Of a stretch of DNA of 64,000 nt, positions 43,820 to 53,204 are shown one piece after another. The DNA is taken from NCBI GenBank assembly GCA_913057245.1, contig CAJXNH010000011.1, positions 40,151 through 104,150 on the forward strand, read 5' to 3'. The stretch is from an uncultured Phaeodactylibacter sp. Its GTDB lineage: Bacteria; Bacteroidota; Bacteroidia; Chitinophagales; Saprospiraceae. The notes below the pieces were generated by a model, which was given only the letters and a program-made list of their open reading frames with translations, ran no database searches and was not told the origin of the DNA. Position 1 is the stretch's first letter. The number at the start of each line of letters is the position of its first letter. The translations under genes and the position numbers were made by a program.

Positions 43820-45031
43820 TTATCCCCGTTTTTCGATATTTGCCATACCTTTTTCCAGATCGGACCGTATATCTTCAATATTTTCTATTCCAACGGATAG
43901 CCGGATCATCCCGTCGGAAATGCCTGCCGCCTCCCGCTGTTCCACGGGTACTCTCAGGTGAGACATGGTTGCAGGGTGCATGACTAGGGTGTCCACATCG
44001 CCCATAGTCGGAGCGAGGGTGCAAAGTTCCAGCCCTTCAACAAATTGCCGCCCGGCATGGAGCCCTCCTTTCAGTTCAAAGCTCACCACACCACCAAAGT
44101 GGCGCATTTGCTGCCCCGCCAGTTGGTGGTCGGGGTGGTCGGGTAGTCCCGGGTAATTGACGCGGCTAACTTGTGGCTGCTGAGTCAGCCATTCGGCAAT
44201 CTGGGCGGCATTCTGGCAGTGGCGTTCCATGCGGAGTTCCAGGGTTTTCATGCCGTTGTTCAGCAGCCAGGCTTCAAAGGGGCTGCCATTGGTGCCGAGG
44301 AGTTTCAGGGCAGGGAAGACCTGTTCCTGCATCGTCTCCTTGTCCTTGCCCACTATGGCACCGGCGGTGGAATTGCCGTGCCCGTTGAGGTACTTGGTCG
44401 TGGAATGCACTATGTAGTCGGCGCCCAATAGCAGTGGTTGCTGCAGGTAAGGGGTGGCAAAGGTATTGTCGGCTACTGCAATCGCCTGATGACTATGGGC
44501 TAATGCGCTAACCGCTTTGATATCTACACAGCTCAGTGTGGGGTTGGCAGGGGTTTCGAAGTAGACCATCCGGATGGCAGCGTGCTGCTCCAGCGCTTTA
44601 GCAACGGCATTCAGGTCGGAAAGATCTGCCAGGATAACCTCAAAGCCGAGCGGCTGAAGCACTTTCCGGAAAAGCTCATCGGTCCCTCCGTACAGGTTGG
44701 GTTGGGTGAGAATGGCATCTCCCGGTTGCAGCAAGCCGATACAAAGGGTACTAATAGCCGACATGCCTGAGCTGCAAAAAAGCCCATGTCCTTCCTCCCC
44801 GCTACCATGCATTTCCAGCTGAGCAATTTTTTCCGCTACGGCATCAATGGTTGGATTGCCAAAGCGGCTGTAGAGATGCCCCGCCTGTTCGCCACTGAAC
44901 ACCGCCATGCCTTCCGGCAAATCGTCAAAAGCAAAGGAGGAAGTAGCATAAATGGGGAGTTGATGAGGGCGGGTGGTCTTCGTGTCCCGGGCAGCACGTA
45001 CGCATTGTGACCCAAATTGTAAGTTTTTCAT
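43820..45031 (-). CDS. Cys/Met-metabolism PLP-dependent enzyme (trans-sulfuration family)
   Basis: Fold-type I PLP enzyme of 403 residues. The cofactor lysine is Lys213 in HSTTKYLNGHGNS, Asp188 lies in VADNTFATPY, and YSRFGNPT and FCSSGMSAIST are family signatures. The family covers cystathionine gamma-synthase, O-acyl-homoserine sulfhydrylase and methionine gamma-lyase. The Cys116 typical of methionine gamma-lyase is Gly here (LYGGTDEL), which favours a biosynthetic sulfhydrylase or cystathionine gamma-synthase/lyase. No other Met or Cys gene is adjacent. It converges on the trp-side fragment. Confidence 0.88.
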   Translation of the reverse strand: MKNLQFGSQCVRAARDTKTTRPHQLPIYATSSFAFDDLPEGMAVFSGEQAGHLYSRFGNPTIDAVAEKIAQLEMHGSGEEGHGLFCSSGMSAISTLCIGLLQPGDAILTQPNLYGGTDELFRKVLQPLGFEVILADLSDLNAVAKALEQHAAIRMVYFETPANPTLSCVDIKAVSALAHSHQAIAVADNTFATPYLQQPLLLGADYIVHSTTKYLNGHGNSTAGAIVGKDKETMQEQVFPALKLLGTNGSPFEAWLLNNGMKTLELRMERHCQNAAQIAEWLTQQPQVSRVNYPGLPDHPDHQLAGQQMRHFGGVVSFELKGGLHAGRQFVEGLELCTLAPTMGDVDTLVMHPATMSHLRVPVEQREAAGISDGMIRLSVGIENIEDIRSDLEKGMANIEKRG

Positions 45032-45124
45032 ACCAGCAAGGTGTTTTGTTTCTTTGAAGGAAGGTTAAACAGTCGCCTCCACGTAAATGTTAAGACCCTG
45101 ATGAGATTGGCAAGATTCATATAA

Positions 45125-45152
45125 TTTGGTGTGTTCATTTTCTGTAACTTTG
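45125..45152 (+). promoter_or_regulatory. probable promoter of the rluD operon
   Basis: TTTG (45125-45128) and TAACTTTG (45145-45152) with a 16-base spacer match the Bacteroidota consensus, slightly short in spacing. The rluD ATG is 58 bases downstream. Confidence 0.6.
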
Positions 45153-45209
45153 CCCGCTAAATAAGCGACACCCGACACCATTCCCAAAAAACAGGCCGTA
45201 GAAAAAGCG

Positions 45210-46256
45210 ATGGAAGATAATACTTCAGACGAATATTTTGAGCATAAGGTCATCAAAGCGGATCCGAAGCAGTCCATGATCCGGATTGATAAATTCCTTA
45301 ATGACAAGCTACAGCACGTTTCCCGTAGCCGGGTGCAGGATGCCATAAAACTAGGCTCTATCACCGTAAGCGGGAAACAGGTGAAGCCGAACTACAGGAT
45401 CAAGCCGGGGGATGAGATTGAAGTCGTTGTCCCTCAGCACTATGCGGAGAAGGCGAGCTTTGTCAAACCGCAAAATATCCCTCTCGACATCCGCTACGAA
45501 GACGATGATCTGCTGATCGTGCACAAACCGGCTGGTATGGTGGTGCACCCCGGTGTAGGCAATCCGGACGGGACGCTGGTGAATGCGCTCGCTTACCACT
45601 TCAGCTTTGAGGAGCTTCCGGTACTGGAGGGCAATACCCATCAGCAGGTGGGATTAGTGCACCGGATCGATAAAGACACCTCCGGGCTTTTGGTGGTAGC
45701 GAAGACCGATTATGCGATGACCCACCTGGCAAGGCAATTCTTTGAGCATACCATCGACCGGCGCTATGTAGCTATGGTTTGGGGCGGTTTTGAAGAAGAA
45801 CAAGGCACCATCCGTGGGAATGTGGGCCGTCACCCGCGCTTCCGCCAAAAACATACCGTCTTTCCGGAAGGGGAGGGCGGGAAATGGGCGGTGACCCACT
45901 ACCGGGTACTGGAAGACCTGTACTACGTTTCTTTGGTGGAATGCAAGCTGGAAACCGGGCGGACGCACCAAATCCGGGTGCATATGAAGCACATTGGGCA
46001 CCCACTTTTCAATGACCTGAAATACGGTGGCGACCAAATCGTGAAGGGTACGGTTTTCAGCAAATACAAATCGTTTGTAGAGAATACCTTTCAGGTACTG
46101 CCCCGTCAGGCGCTGCATGCCAAAAGCCTTGGATTTACCCACCCGGCAACTAAGGAGCGAATGTATTTCGAGAGTGAGCTGCCGGAGGAGTTTGAGCAGG
46201 CCCTGGAACGCTGGCGCACCTATCTGCGTGACCGTCAGGCCAAGAAACAGTTGTAA
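45210..46256 (+). CDS. rluD: RluA/RluD-family pseudouridine synthase
   Basis: 23S rRNA pseudouridine synthase of 348 residues, probably the RluD type acting on helix 69. An N-terminal S4 RNA-binding domain (MIRIDKFLNDKLQHVSRSRVQ, from about 26) is followed by the catalytic domain, with HRIDKDTSGLLVVAKT (catalytic Asp), KPAGMVVHPG, and LETGRTHQIRVHMKHIGHPL. The DUF1415 start overlaps the stop (TAATG), so they share an mRNA. Confidence 0.92.
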   Translation: MEDNTSDEYFEHKVIKADPKQSMIRIDKFLNDKLQHVSRSRVQDAIKLGSITVSGKQVKPNYRIKPGDEIEVVVPQHYAEKASFVKPQNIPLDIRYEDDDLLIVHKPAGMVVHPGVGNPDGTLVNALAYHFSFEELPVLEGNTHQQVGLVHRIDKDTSGLLVVAKTDYAMTHLARQFFEHTIDRRYVAMVWGGFEEEQGTIRGNVGRHPRFRQKHTVFPEGEGGKWAVTHYRVLEDLYYVSLVECKLETGRTHQIRVHMKHIGHPLFNDLKYGGDQIVKGTVFSKYKSFVENTFQVLPRQALHAKSLGFTHPATKERMYFESELPEEFEQALERWRTYLRDRQAKKQL

Positions 46257-46816
46257 TGAACGCGCAGGACTACATAGCACACACCCGGCGCTGGTTGGAG
46301 CAGATTGTGATTGGGCTTAATTTCTGCCCGTTTGCCGCAAAACCCTATCGGCTTGGGCAAGTCCGCATTCAGGTGTCGGAAGCAACTACTACGGAGGGCT
46401 TGTCGGCAGACCTCGTTGCGGAGGGAGAATACCTGATCAGCCGCCCGTGGAAGGAAGTGGAGACTACGCTGTTGATACACCCGCACGTACTGAGCAACTT
46501 TTTTGACTACAATGGCTACCTCCACGAGGTCGAAGCGCTTATTATTGAAGAAAATTGGGAAGGCGTGCTGCAGGTGGCTTCCTTCCATCCGGACTATCAG
46601 TTTGGAGGGGAGGCACCGGATGCCGTATCCAACTATACGAACCGTTCGCCTTATCCGATGCTACACCTGATCCGGGAGGAACGTTTGGAGGCAGCGCTGG
46701 AGCATTACGAAGCCCCGGAAGACATCCCCAACCGGAATATCGCCCGGCTGGAAGCTATGGGGCGCACCGGCATTTTAGACCTGTTGCATCAGATCAAACC
46801 TAAAAGCAAGACATGA
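46256..46816 (+). CDS. DUF1415 protein
   Basis: 186-residue cytoplasmic protein of the DUF1415 family. Conserved blocks are QDYIAHTRRWLEQIVIGLNF with CPFAAKP, WEGVLQVASFHPDYQFGG and NYTNRSPYPMLHLIREE. A conserved Cys in NFCPFA and a His/Asp pair in FHPDYQF could be catalytic, but function is unknown. It sits between rluD and the acyl-CoA reductase in a tightly overlapping operon (start overlaps by TAATG, and the next gene overlaps by ATGA). Confidence 0.88.
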   Translation: MNAQDYIAHTRRWLEQIVIGLNFCPFAAKPYRLGQVRIQVSEATTTEGLSADLVAEGEYLISRPWKEVETTLLIHPHVLSNFFDYNGYLHEVEALIIEENWEGVLQVASFHPDYQFGGEAPDAVSNYTNRSPYPMLHLIREERLEAALEHYEAPEDIPNRNIARLEAMGRTGILDLLHQIKPKSKT

Positions 46817-47826
46817 CATTATCCGAGCGCATAGAGGTATTGGGCCAACTGGGTGACCACCTGCTGGACAAAGATGAGTACCTGGAAGCGGTTATGAAAC
46901 GTACCGCTTTTCACAATGGCTGGTTTACCGAAGACAGTCAGCAGGAAGCGGTCCGGGAAATAGCGGTACAGATGCTTAACCGAGACCGGCTGCAGGAGTG
47001 GCTGTCGCGCTACGAGCTAACCGTAAAGAGCCCTAAGAAAGTGGGGATAGTCATGGCTGGGAATATCCCGTTGGTTGGATTCCACGACTGGTTGTGCGTA
47101 TTCGTAGCCGGGCATCAGGCGCAGGTGAAGATATCTGAAAAGGACCCTTTTCTTTTTCCGTACCTGATGAAAATACTGGAGCGCCTGGATGTACGGACGC
47201 AGTCCTATACAACAATCACTGACCGCCTGCAGGGATTTGATGCGGTGATTGCGACGGGGAGCAACAACTCTGCCCGCTACTTTGAGGCGTACTTCTCAAA
47301 GTATCCCCATATCATTCGCAAAAACCGGAACGGAGTAGCCGTGCTAACCGGAGACGAGACGCCCGCTGAATTGCAGGAGCTGGGAAAAGACATATTTCGG
47401 TACTATGGACTAGGCTGTCGAAATGTGGCTAAATTGTACGTACCGGAAGGGTATGATTTTGACCCTTTACTGGAAGCCCTGCACGAATACCGGGAAGTGG
47501 TGCTCAATACGAAGTATAAGAACAATTTCGATTACAACTACGCCTTGTTCGTACTCAATAAGATGGAATTTAAAGCCAATGGTTGTATTCTGCTGGTGCA
47601 AGATCCGGCCTTGCAATCCCGCATTGCCTGTCTGCACTATGAGCCCTACAGCTCATTAGGGCAAGTCGTCAAAGAACTGCAGGAACGTGAAAGTGAGGTG
47701 CAGTGTACCGTTGCCAAAAGCGGAGTACTGCCAATACCCGCATTTGATTTTGGCAAGGCACAGGAGCCAGCACTTTGGGATTATCCGGATGGAGAGGATA
47801 CTTTAGCTTTCCTTGCCGGGCTGTGA
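46813..47826 (+). CDS. LuxC-family acyl-CoA reductase
   Basis: 337-residue protein of the LuxC-type acyl-CoA/acyl-protein reductase family. GIVMAGNIPLVGFHDW is the NADP-binding segment, ATGSNNSARYFEAYF follows, and YYGLGCRNVAKLYVP contains the candidate nucleophilic Cys. Products would be fatty aldehydes. No luciferase is nearby; in Bacteroidota this gene often accompanies housekeeping genes, so its role is open. A hairpin with a GAAA loop (47851-47872) follows the stop. Confidence 0.85.
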   Translation: MTLSERIEVLGQLGDHLLDKDEYLEAVMKRTAFHNGWFTEDSQQEAVREIAVQMLNRDRLQEWLSRYELTVKSPKKVGIVMAGNIPLVGFHDWLCVFVAGHQAQVKISEKDPFLFPYLMKILERLDVRTQSYTTITDRLQGFDAVIATGSNNSARYFEAYFSKYPHIIRKNRNGVAVLTGDETPAELQELGKDIFRYYGLGCRNVAKLYVPEGYDFDPLLEALHEYREVVLNTKYKNNFDYNYALFVLNKMEFKANGCILLVQDPALQSRIACLHYEPYSSLGQVVKELQERESEVQCTVAKSGVLPIPAFDFGKAQEPALWDYPDGEDTLAFLAGL

Positions 47827-47850
47827 GTAAAAATTGGTTGAATACTGAAA

Positions 47851-47872
47851 ATTAAGGCAGAAATGCCTTAAT
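47851..47872 (+). terminator. hairpin after the rluD-DUF1415-reductase operon
   Basis: A 9-base perfect stem (ATTAAGGCA with TGCCTTAAT) capped by a GAAA tetraloop, followed by TTGTAAATTG. Only a short U tract, so the termination call is moderate. Confidence 0.55.
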
Positions 47873-48041
47873 TTGTAAATTGAATTGCAAATTTGGCATA
47901 AAAAATAGACTTTACCGGGTATTGCGGTTGCAAAGCGGTTGACGCTCAGCTTGCTGAGTCTTGTTTAGGAGCTTGGTAAGCCGCGAAGAGAATATTTTTT
48001 CTTTACCCGTCCCAACACAGAAAACTACATTACCTCACAAT

Positions 48042-48413
48042 ATGAGTAGTTTTGATAAGATCTTTTTAGTAGATGACGATAAGATCTTTCTAATGACCGC
48101 AAAATTCAGCCTGAAACGGGTATTTCCTGAGGCCGATATACATTCTTTCAGCAATGCTGAGGAGGCAATAAACCGTCTGATACAGGAAAAGCCGGACCTG
48201 CTCCTGCTCGATTTGAATATGCCGGTCATGGACGGCTGGACTTTTCTGGAGCAGCTGGAGGAGAAAGGATCAGTGGTGACCTTCCCGATTTACATTGTTT
48301 CCTCCTCCATTGATCCGTCTGATATTAACCGGGCTAATGAGCATAGCCACGTGATGGGCTTCATTGAGAAGCCGTTGGATGAGCAGAAGGTGAAGGCTTT
48401 GATTGAGGGGTAG
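48042..48413 (+). CDS. single-domain response regulator
   Basis: Receiver-only protein of 123 residues. The acidic pair is Asp11/Asp12 (VDDDK), the phosphoacceptor is Asp57 in LLLDLNMPVMDGW, the Ser/Thr switch lies in IVSSSIDP, and the conserved Lys in FIEKPLDE. There is no output domain, so it probably works in a phosphorelay or by protein contact, like the many single-domain receivers of Bacteroidota. The ATG at 48042 (MSSFDKIFLVDDD) is used; a longer reading from 47961 is not family-like. No histidine kinase is adjacent. Confidence 0.92.
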   Translation: MSSFDKIFLVDDDKIFLMTAKFSLKRVFPEADIHSFSNAEEAINRLIQEKPDLLLLDLNMPVMDGWTFLEQLEEKGSVVTFPIYIVSSSIDPSDINRANEHSHVMGFIEKPLDEQKVKALIEG

Positions 48414-48458
48414 AAAAAGGGTTCCCGAAAAAGCTACTTTCACGCTGGATTTGGAATA

Positions 48459-48500
48459 AAAAAAGCGCAACACCACTGATCAGTAGTATTGCGCTTTTTT
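48459..48500. terminator. bidirectional intrinsic terminator
   Basis: A 12-base perfect stem (AAAAAAGCGCAA 48459-48470 with TTGCGCTTTTTT 48489-48500) encloses the palindrome ACTGATCAGT. A and T runs on both sides serve both the response regulator (+) and the secreted hydrolase gene (-). Confidence 0.9.
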
Positions 48501-48523
48501 ATTTATGAATTAGCGGGCTCTTC

Positions 48524-50134
48524 TTATCTGAAAATCAGTTTTTGGAAGGAAACCCCATCTTTTAGCCTAAGTTTAAGATAATAAGTACCTGCCGGCAGTG
48601 CCTTTCTGTAAATCGTGTGCTGATAGTTGTTTACATCGAAATAGGCTTGTACCATTTGACCGTTGGCATTGTACAATTCCATTGTTTTTATGGTGTGCTC
48701 CGGAGCAACACTGATCAATACTTCAGAAGTTGCAGGGTTTGGAGCAGCGAGTACACCGATTTCTGAAGGCTTGATGTGGTTAGTGCTTACTTCGAGGCAT
48801 GGGGACAATTCCAAGGCTACACAGGCTCTTGGACCAGCATAGGCCATAATGGTGTCCCAGTAAGTTCGGGCAACTTCAGGCATAGGCGGTTCCATAGCAT
48901 TCGGGTTGTCTTCTGCGTAGAAATCCCACTGAGCAGACTCCTGAGGATCAGATGAAGGGAACGGGAACAAGCCGTTCAAACCATCGTTTCGGCTATTGGC
49001 TACAGCTGAAAAGTCTTCTACATTAGGTCCATTGACGTTGTCGAAAATATCGTTGTTGCCTAACTCATTCATTCTTGCCTGAATGTCATAAGAACCAGAA
49101 ACTTCAACTACGGCAAAGTCGTCAGATGGATCGTCGGGGTCACCCGTTCCTGGCACTCTTAGAACTCCGGTTTCGTATGGAGCAAATGGATCGGTAGGAA
49201 CATGGAAGGATATCCATGGCGGTGTGTTTTCATCTATCCAGCTAATATCACCCAGTGCACCTCCATTATTGACTGCAACGCTAATGTCAGAAGGGATAGG
49301 GTCTCCGTTTGCGTAGGTTACATGGTTTGGAATGCACAATGTGTCTCCGGCAGGCAGAACAGGGTAGCCCGGTGGTACTAATCCTAAAGAGGTACCATTA
49401 ATATTGCCATTGACGGCTTCAATAACCATAGGTACAGTAGGGCTTGGGCCGGGGCCATCAAGGTCAATCAGGAATTTCGGGATAACGATTTCCATATATT
49501 CGTCGATAGTAGCTGTTGCTGCGACAATATATCCGCCTGTACCGACGCCCCAGAGTCCAATTTTATCCGGATCGATTTGATAAGGATTTACATTGCCCTG
49601 GTCATCACCGTCTACTGCTAATTTTCTCATAAAACGGACAGCAGTACGGGCATCCTGAACCCCACGGTAAGCGGCGTTAATCAGGAAAAACTTACGGAAG
49701 TCCTGAGAAGGATCGATTGGGTTCCAACCCTTACGGTAATCTACAGCGGCAGCGATGTAACCCCGGGAAGCAAGCCGGTTGCACAGTTCAACAACAGTTG
49801 AATCGGTCTTCGTTCCTCCGGTACCGTTATTGGCAGGGAAAGGAAGGAAGTTGCCGGTGTGAAACACAAGCATTACCGGGCGGTCACCTGGTGCATCAAC
49901 AGGCTGATAAATGTCCATCACCAGCGGGCGCGCAATAGCTTCCGTTGTTTGCTGGGCAATTACAGGCATGATGGTAGCATTAACGCCATATACAATATTG
50001 GAGGTCACCTCCACATCGAACTGCGCGTCAAGGTACAGGGTTTCGTCCTGTGCCTGAAGGCTTACCGAGGCTAAAACCAAGGCAAGCAAGAAAAACAGCG
50101 AGTTAATCTTTTTTTTCATAGTCAAAGATTTCAT
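48524..50134 (-). CDS. T9SS-exported alpha/beta-hydrolase-like protein lacking the nucleophilic Ser
   Basis: Secreted protein of 536 residues. Signal peptide up to about residue 29 (VSLQAQ). Residues 70-240 form an alpha/beta-hydrolase core with MDIYQPVD, VMLVFHTGNF, SRGYIAAAVDYR and DARTAVRFMR, as in carboxylesterases. The nucleophile elbow expected as GxSxG reads G196-V-G-T-G200, so Ser is replaced by Gly198. The last 75 residues (AAPNPATSEVLISV to FQKLIFR) are a type A T9SS C-terminal sorting domain, implying surface attachment or release. It follows a TonB receptor by 50 bases. A second ATG five codons in could be the true start. Confidence 0.8.
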   Translation of the reverse strand: MKSLTMKKKINSLFFLLALVLASVSLQAQDETLYLDAQFDVEVTSNIVYGVNATIMPVIAQQTTEAIARPLVMDIYQPVDAPGDRPVMLVFHTGNFLPFPANNGTGGTKTDSTVVELCNRLASRGYIAAAVDYRKGWNPIDPSQDFRKFFLINAAYRGVQDARTAVRFMRKLAVDGDDQGNVNPYQIDPDKIGLWGVGTGGYIVAATATIDEYMEIVIPKFLIDLDGPGPSPTVPMVIEAVNGNINGTSLGLVPPGYPVLPAGDTLCIPNHVTYANGDPIPSDISVAVNNGGALGDISWIDENTPPWISFHVPTDPFAPYETGVLRVPGTGDPDDPSDDFAVVEVSGSYDIQARMNELGNNDIFDNVNGPNVEDFSAVANSRNDGLNGLFPFPSSDPQESAQWDFYAEDNPNAMEPPMPEVARTYWDTIMAYAGPRACVALELSPCLEVSTNHIKPSEIGVLAAPNPATSEVLISVAPEHTIKTMELYNANGQMVQAYFDVNNYQHTIYRKALPAGTYYLKLRLKDGVSFQKLIFR

Positions 50135-50184
50135 GTTTGGTTATTGCAAAATTATCTTTATTAATAAGTTGTCCTTTTTTCTTG

Positions 50185-53022
50185 CTATTTCGTGTTTTTC
50201 CACTCATAAAGCAAGGAGATGTATGCCAGGCGCCCGACTCGCGGACCACCATAGGTTTGGAATACTGCATTATTAAGAATATTGGAAGCACCAATCTTCA
50301 AAGTGGTATTCAGGTCATTGAAATTATAGTTGACCTGACCGTCCAGTAATCCGTAAGAAGGGACGAACCCGGTAAACTGTGGCGAACCTTCAAAAAGAAA
50401 GCCTTCCACCCATTTGTAGTTAATGTTAAAGCCCCAGTTTTTGATTTTCCCCATTCGGATATTCCTACCTGAAAATCCAATATTGTATTTATGCTCTGGC
50501 GTGTTAAAGGCTGGTATGATAGGGTCATCAGAAGCCGAAACTATTGCGTTGTAGGAATAATTGCCATTTAGCGAAAAGTAATCCGCGAAATAATAATTTA
50601 ACCCTACTGAGAACCCTTGTGTGGTTACTGTTTCCTGGGCATTTGAGGCAAATCTGAATACCTGTACATCGCTGGGGACAAAGTCCGATGGGGAGTCAAA
50701 TTGTGCATCAATTGCGATATTGAAACCGATGAAATCCGTGTAAATATTGTAATAATAGCCTGCGTCAAGGAATAAATTGTTCCAAAGTGTAGCTCTGTAA
50801 CCGCCTTCAAGCGTCCGGACGCGCTCGGGTCGAATAGGGTCTACATCATAGTATTCGAGGCGGCTTCTTTGGAGAAAGTTGGAAAGGTAATCCTGAAAGG
50901 ACTCAAGTGTAATCACACTGTCCGCGCCGTTGAGGTTGCCAGCGAGTATAGCTGGGCCTACATTCAACGAGAGGAATTGGTCGGTCAGTGTTGGGTTCCG
51001 TACACCTGAAGAGAAGCTCACTCTGAGGTAATGATTGGGGCGAGGCTTCCAAACAACTGATGCAGCCGGAGAAAAGACATAGTCGAAGTTTTCATTTTTA
51101 TCCACCCGGAAGGTTGCATTTGTCCGCCATCTCCCATCGTCCATTGTCTTATTTATACCAGCATAGGCTCCGTATTCATAATTGGTAATTCTGATGTCCG
51201 CAGAATCATAGAAGATCGTTCCACGTGAATTTGGCGTGTACAACCGGCCATTCCCACCCACGATTATCTCTGCAAAATCCGTATCAAAGCGTTTCTCGGC
51301 ATGCAGGTGATAGAGGGCCGACCTGTCAAAAAACCGTGTTCCTCCCTCTTCATTGTTAAATCTTGACCGGATATCATCAAAGGCCTCATTGAACTCTGGC
51401 GTACCGGGCACAAACCTGCCAGGGCGGTCATTTGCCGGGTCGGGCGCATTAGCAAAATCCTGAGCCATACCATGAACTTCGTTCAAAAAGTCTTGATTAT
51501 CCCGAAGCCATTGCTGTGCTGCATCGGAATCGAATATAACCTCCACTTGGCCTGTAGCTGGATCGAAAATGATTTGCTCATCAGGGTATCCCATTTCTAC
51601 CATTTGAGCGGCTATCCGGTTGTCTTCCCACCACTTTTTATAGTTGTTGTAATAGGCCCCATCCCGGACGGCCCGGTCCTGTAGCCTTAATGCTGTAAAG
51701 TAGGGATCATAGCTGTCTCCTGCATCCTGCCGTGACATATATGCACGGATGAAGAAGTTGTCTCTCTTTCGGAATTCCACCCTTGGCTGGAAAAATTGAA
51801 TATTACGGAGGCTAAAGCGGTTATCACCCTGATAAACGGTTGTACCCCAACCATAGCTCATGCCAAGTACAAGCTCAGGTGATTCCTCCTGTAATTTTGG
51901 GTTGGTACGGATGTATACAGAACCAAGCGCTTTGAAGTTACGTGTATCGTAATCGACCACATCTTCTTCACGGTAACCTGGTCTGTGGACAGTCAGTAAT
52001 CCTGCGGATTCATTAAAAGAATTGGTCGTGTTTTGAGTGAAATCGCCAAAGAGGTCATATTCATCTCCGTAAGTATTCACCGCATCCCATCCCCCGGGGT
52101 TGCCGGTAGGTGTAGGGGTTCCATCTACAGCTTGGTCGTTATCAGCTACCCAATCATCTGCTTGTAGGTATGATAATGTGAACTTGTAAGCAATATTTTC
52201 ATTGCCATCCTTGTCTTTGAAGCTATCTGCCCATCGTACCTCAGTGTTAAGCAGGTTGCGCTCTCCTCCTTTCACTACAGCTGAAAGCCCTTCTGTGTAG
52301 AATGGGTTCTTTGTTTCCATAGAAATTACTCCGTTGAAGGCATTAGGACCGTAAAAAGAAGAGCTGGCACCCTGAATAATATCGACCTTGCGAACATCAA
52401 GTTCCGGTGCACCAAGAAAATTGCCCAGGGAGAAGTTCAGCCCCGGTGCCTGGTTGTCCACACCATCAATAATTTGCAGAGACCTCACCGGGCTCGTACT
52501 GTTAAAACCTCTTGTATTGATTACCTTAAAGCCTAAACTGGCAGCGGTCAGGTCAACCCCTTTTAAGTTACCGAGCCCATCGTAGAAACTCGTGGCTGCC
52601 GTCTCTTTAATCGCCAGCACATCCATAGACTCTACTGTTAGCGGAGAGGATTTCTGTTTATCTGAAATACGCTGCCCTCTAACTTCCACCACATCTGTGG
52701 TAATGACCGACTCGCCCAGGAAGATGTCCAGCTCCTCATCAGAAGCCACGTCCACAATTTTAGGCTCATACCCTACATAGGATACACTGAGCTTTACCGG
52801 CAGGCTATTCTGAGTTTTCAGTGCGAAAGCGCCGTCAAAATCGGTCACGGTACCTTCGGTGGTGCCATCTATCACCACACTTGCCCCGATTAAGGGCTCT
52901 TTGGTGTTTTCATCAAACACTTTTCCACTCAGGGTGACCTGCGCATGGGAAGCATTGAAAAACAGCAGACTAAGAACAAAATTTAGAAACCAACCTATGC
53001 GTACAAATTTCATGTCATCCAC
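50185..53022 (-). CDS. TonB-dependent receptor with CarboxypepD_reg domain
   Basis: Outer-membrane transporter of 945 residues. Signal peptide ends near SHAQ (about 28). A CarboxypepD_reg-like domain follows (VTLSGKVFDENTKEPLIGAS, GTVTDFDGAFAL). The plug has INTRGFNSTSPVRSLQIIDG and KVDIIQGASSSFYGPNAFNG. A 22-strand barrel ends in ISLLYEWKNTK, which is not the usual terminal aromatic. The DNA upstream shares a 16-base box with the methyltransferase gene at 20638. It is probably co-transcribed with the secreted hydrolase-like gene downstream, suggesting a cargo processed at the surface. No SusD is present. Confidence 0.92.
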   Translation of the reverse strand: MDDMKFVRIGWFLNFVLSLLFFNASHAQVTLSGKVFDENTKEPLIGASVVIDGTTEGTVTDFDGAFALKTQNSLPVKLSVSYVGYEPKIVDVASDEELDIFLGESVITTDVVEVRGQRISDKQKSSPLTVESMDVLAIKETAATSFYDGLGNLKGVDLTAASLGFKVINTRGFNSTSPVRSLQIIDGVDNQAPGLNFSLGNFLGAPELDVRKVDIIQGASSSFYGPNAFNGVISMETKNPFYTEGLSAVVKGGERNLLNTEVRWADSFKDKDGNENIAYKFTLSYLQADDWVADNDQAVDGTPTPTGNPGGWDAVNTYGDEYDLFGDFTQNTTNSFNESAGLLTVHRPGYREEDVVDYDTRNFKALGSVYIRTNPKLQEESPELVLGMSYGWGTTVYQGDNRFSLRNIQFFQPRVEFRKRDNFFIRAYMSRQDAGDSYDPYFTALRLQDRAVRDGAYYNNYKKWWEDNRIAAQMVEMGYPDEQIIFDPATGQVEVIFDSDAAQQWLRDNQDFLNEVHGMAQDFANAPDPANDRPGRFVPGTPEFNEAFDDIRSRFNNEEGGTRFFDRSALYHLHAEKRFDTDFAEIIVGGNGRLYTPNSRGTIFYDSADIRITNYEYGAYAGINKTMDDGRWRTNATFRVDKNENFDYVFSPAASVVWKPRPNHYLRVSFSSGVRNPTLTDQFLSLNVGPAILAGNLNGADSVITLESFQDYLSNFLQRSRLEYYDVDPIRPERVRTLEGGYRATLWNNLFLDAGYYYNIYTDFIGFNIAIDAQFDSPSDFVPSDVQVFRFASNAQETVTTQGFSVGLNYYFADYFSLNGNYSYNAIVSASDDPIIPAFNTPEHKYNIGFSGRNIRMGKIKNWGFNINYKWVEGFLFEGSPQFTGFVPSYGLLDGQVNYNFNDLNTTLKIGASNILNNAVFQTYGGPRVGRLAYISLLYEWKNTK

Positions 53023-53204
53023 CTGTCTGGTTTGGAAAAATAATTCGGATTCCGGCTGCCAAAATAGGGAATTTTAAATACAATTAACCCAGCCTTAACA
53101 CAATAAATTTAGGGTATGGTAAATAATGACATTTCTGTTTTGGGTAAGAAGTTGATTATCAACCAGCATCGGTAAAAATGATTTTAGCGAATTTTCGCCA
53201 GGTG

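Noticed and set aside
47945..47958. CTCAGC/GCTGAG hairpin ahead of the response regulator
   Set aside because: Six base pairs around a two-base loop; too short to support a regulatory claim.
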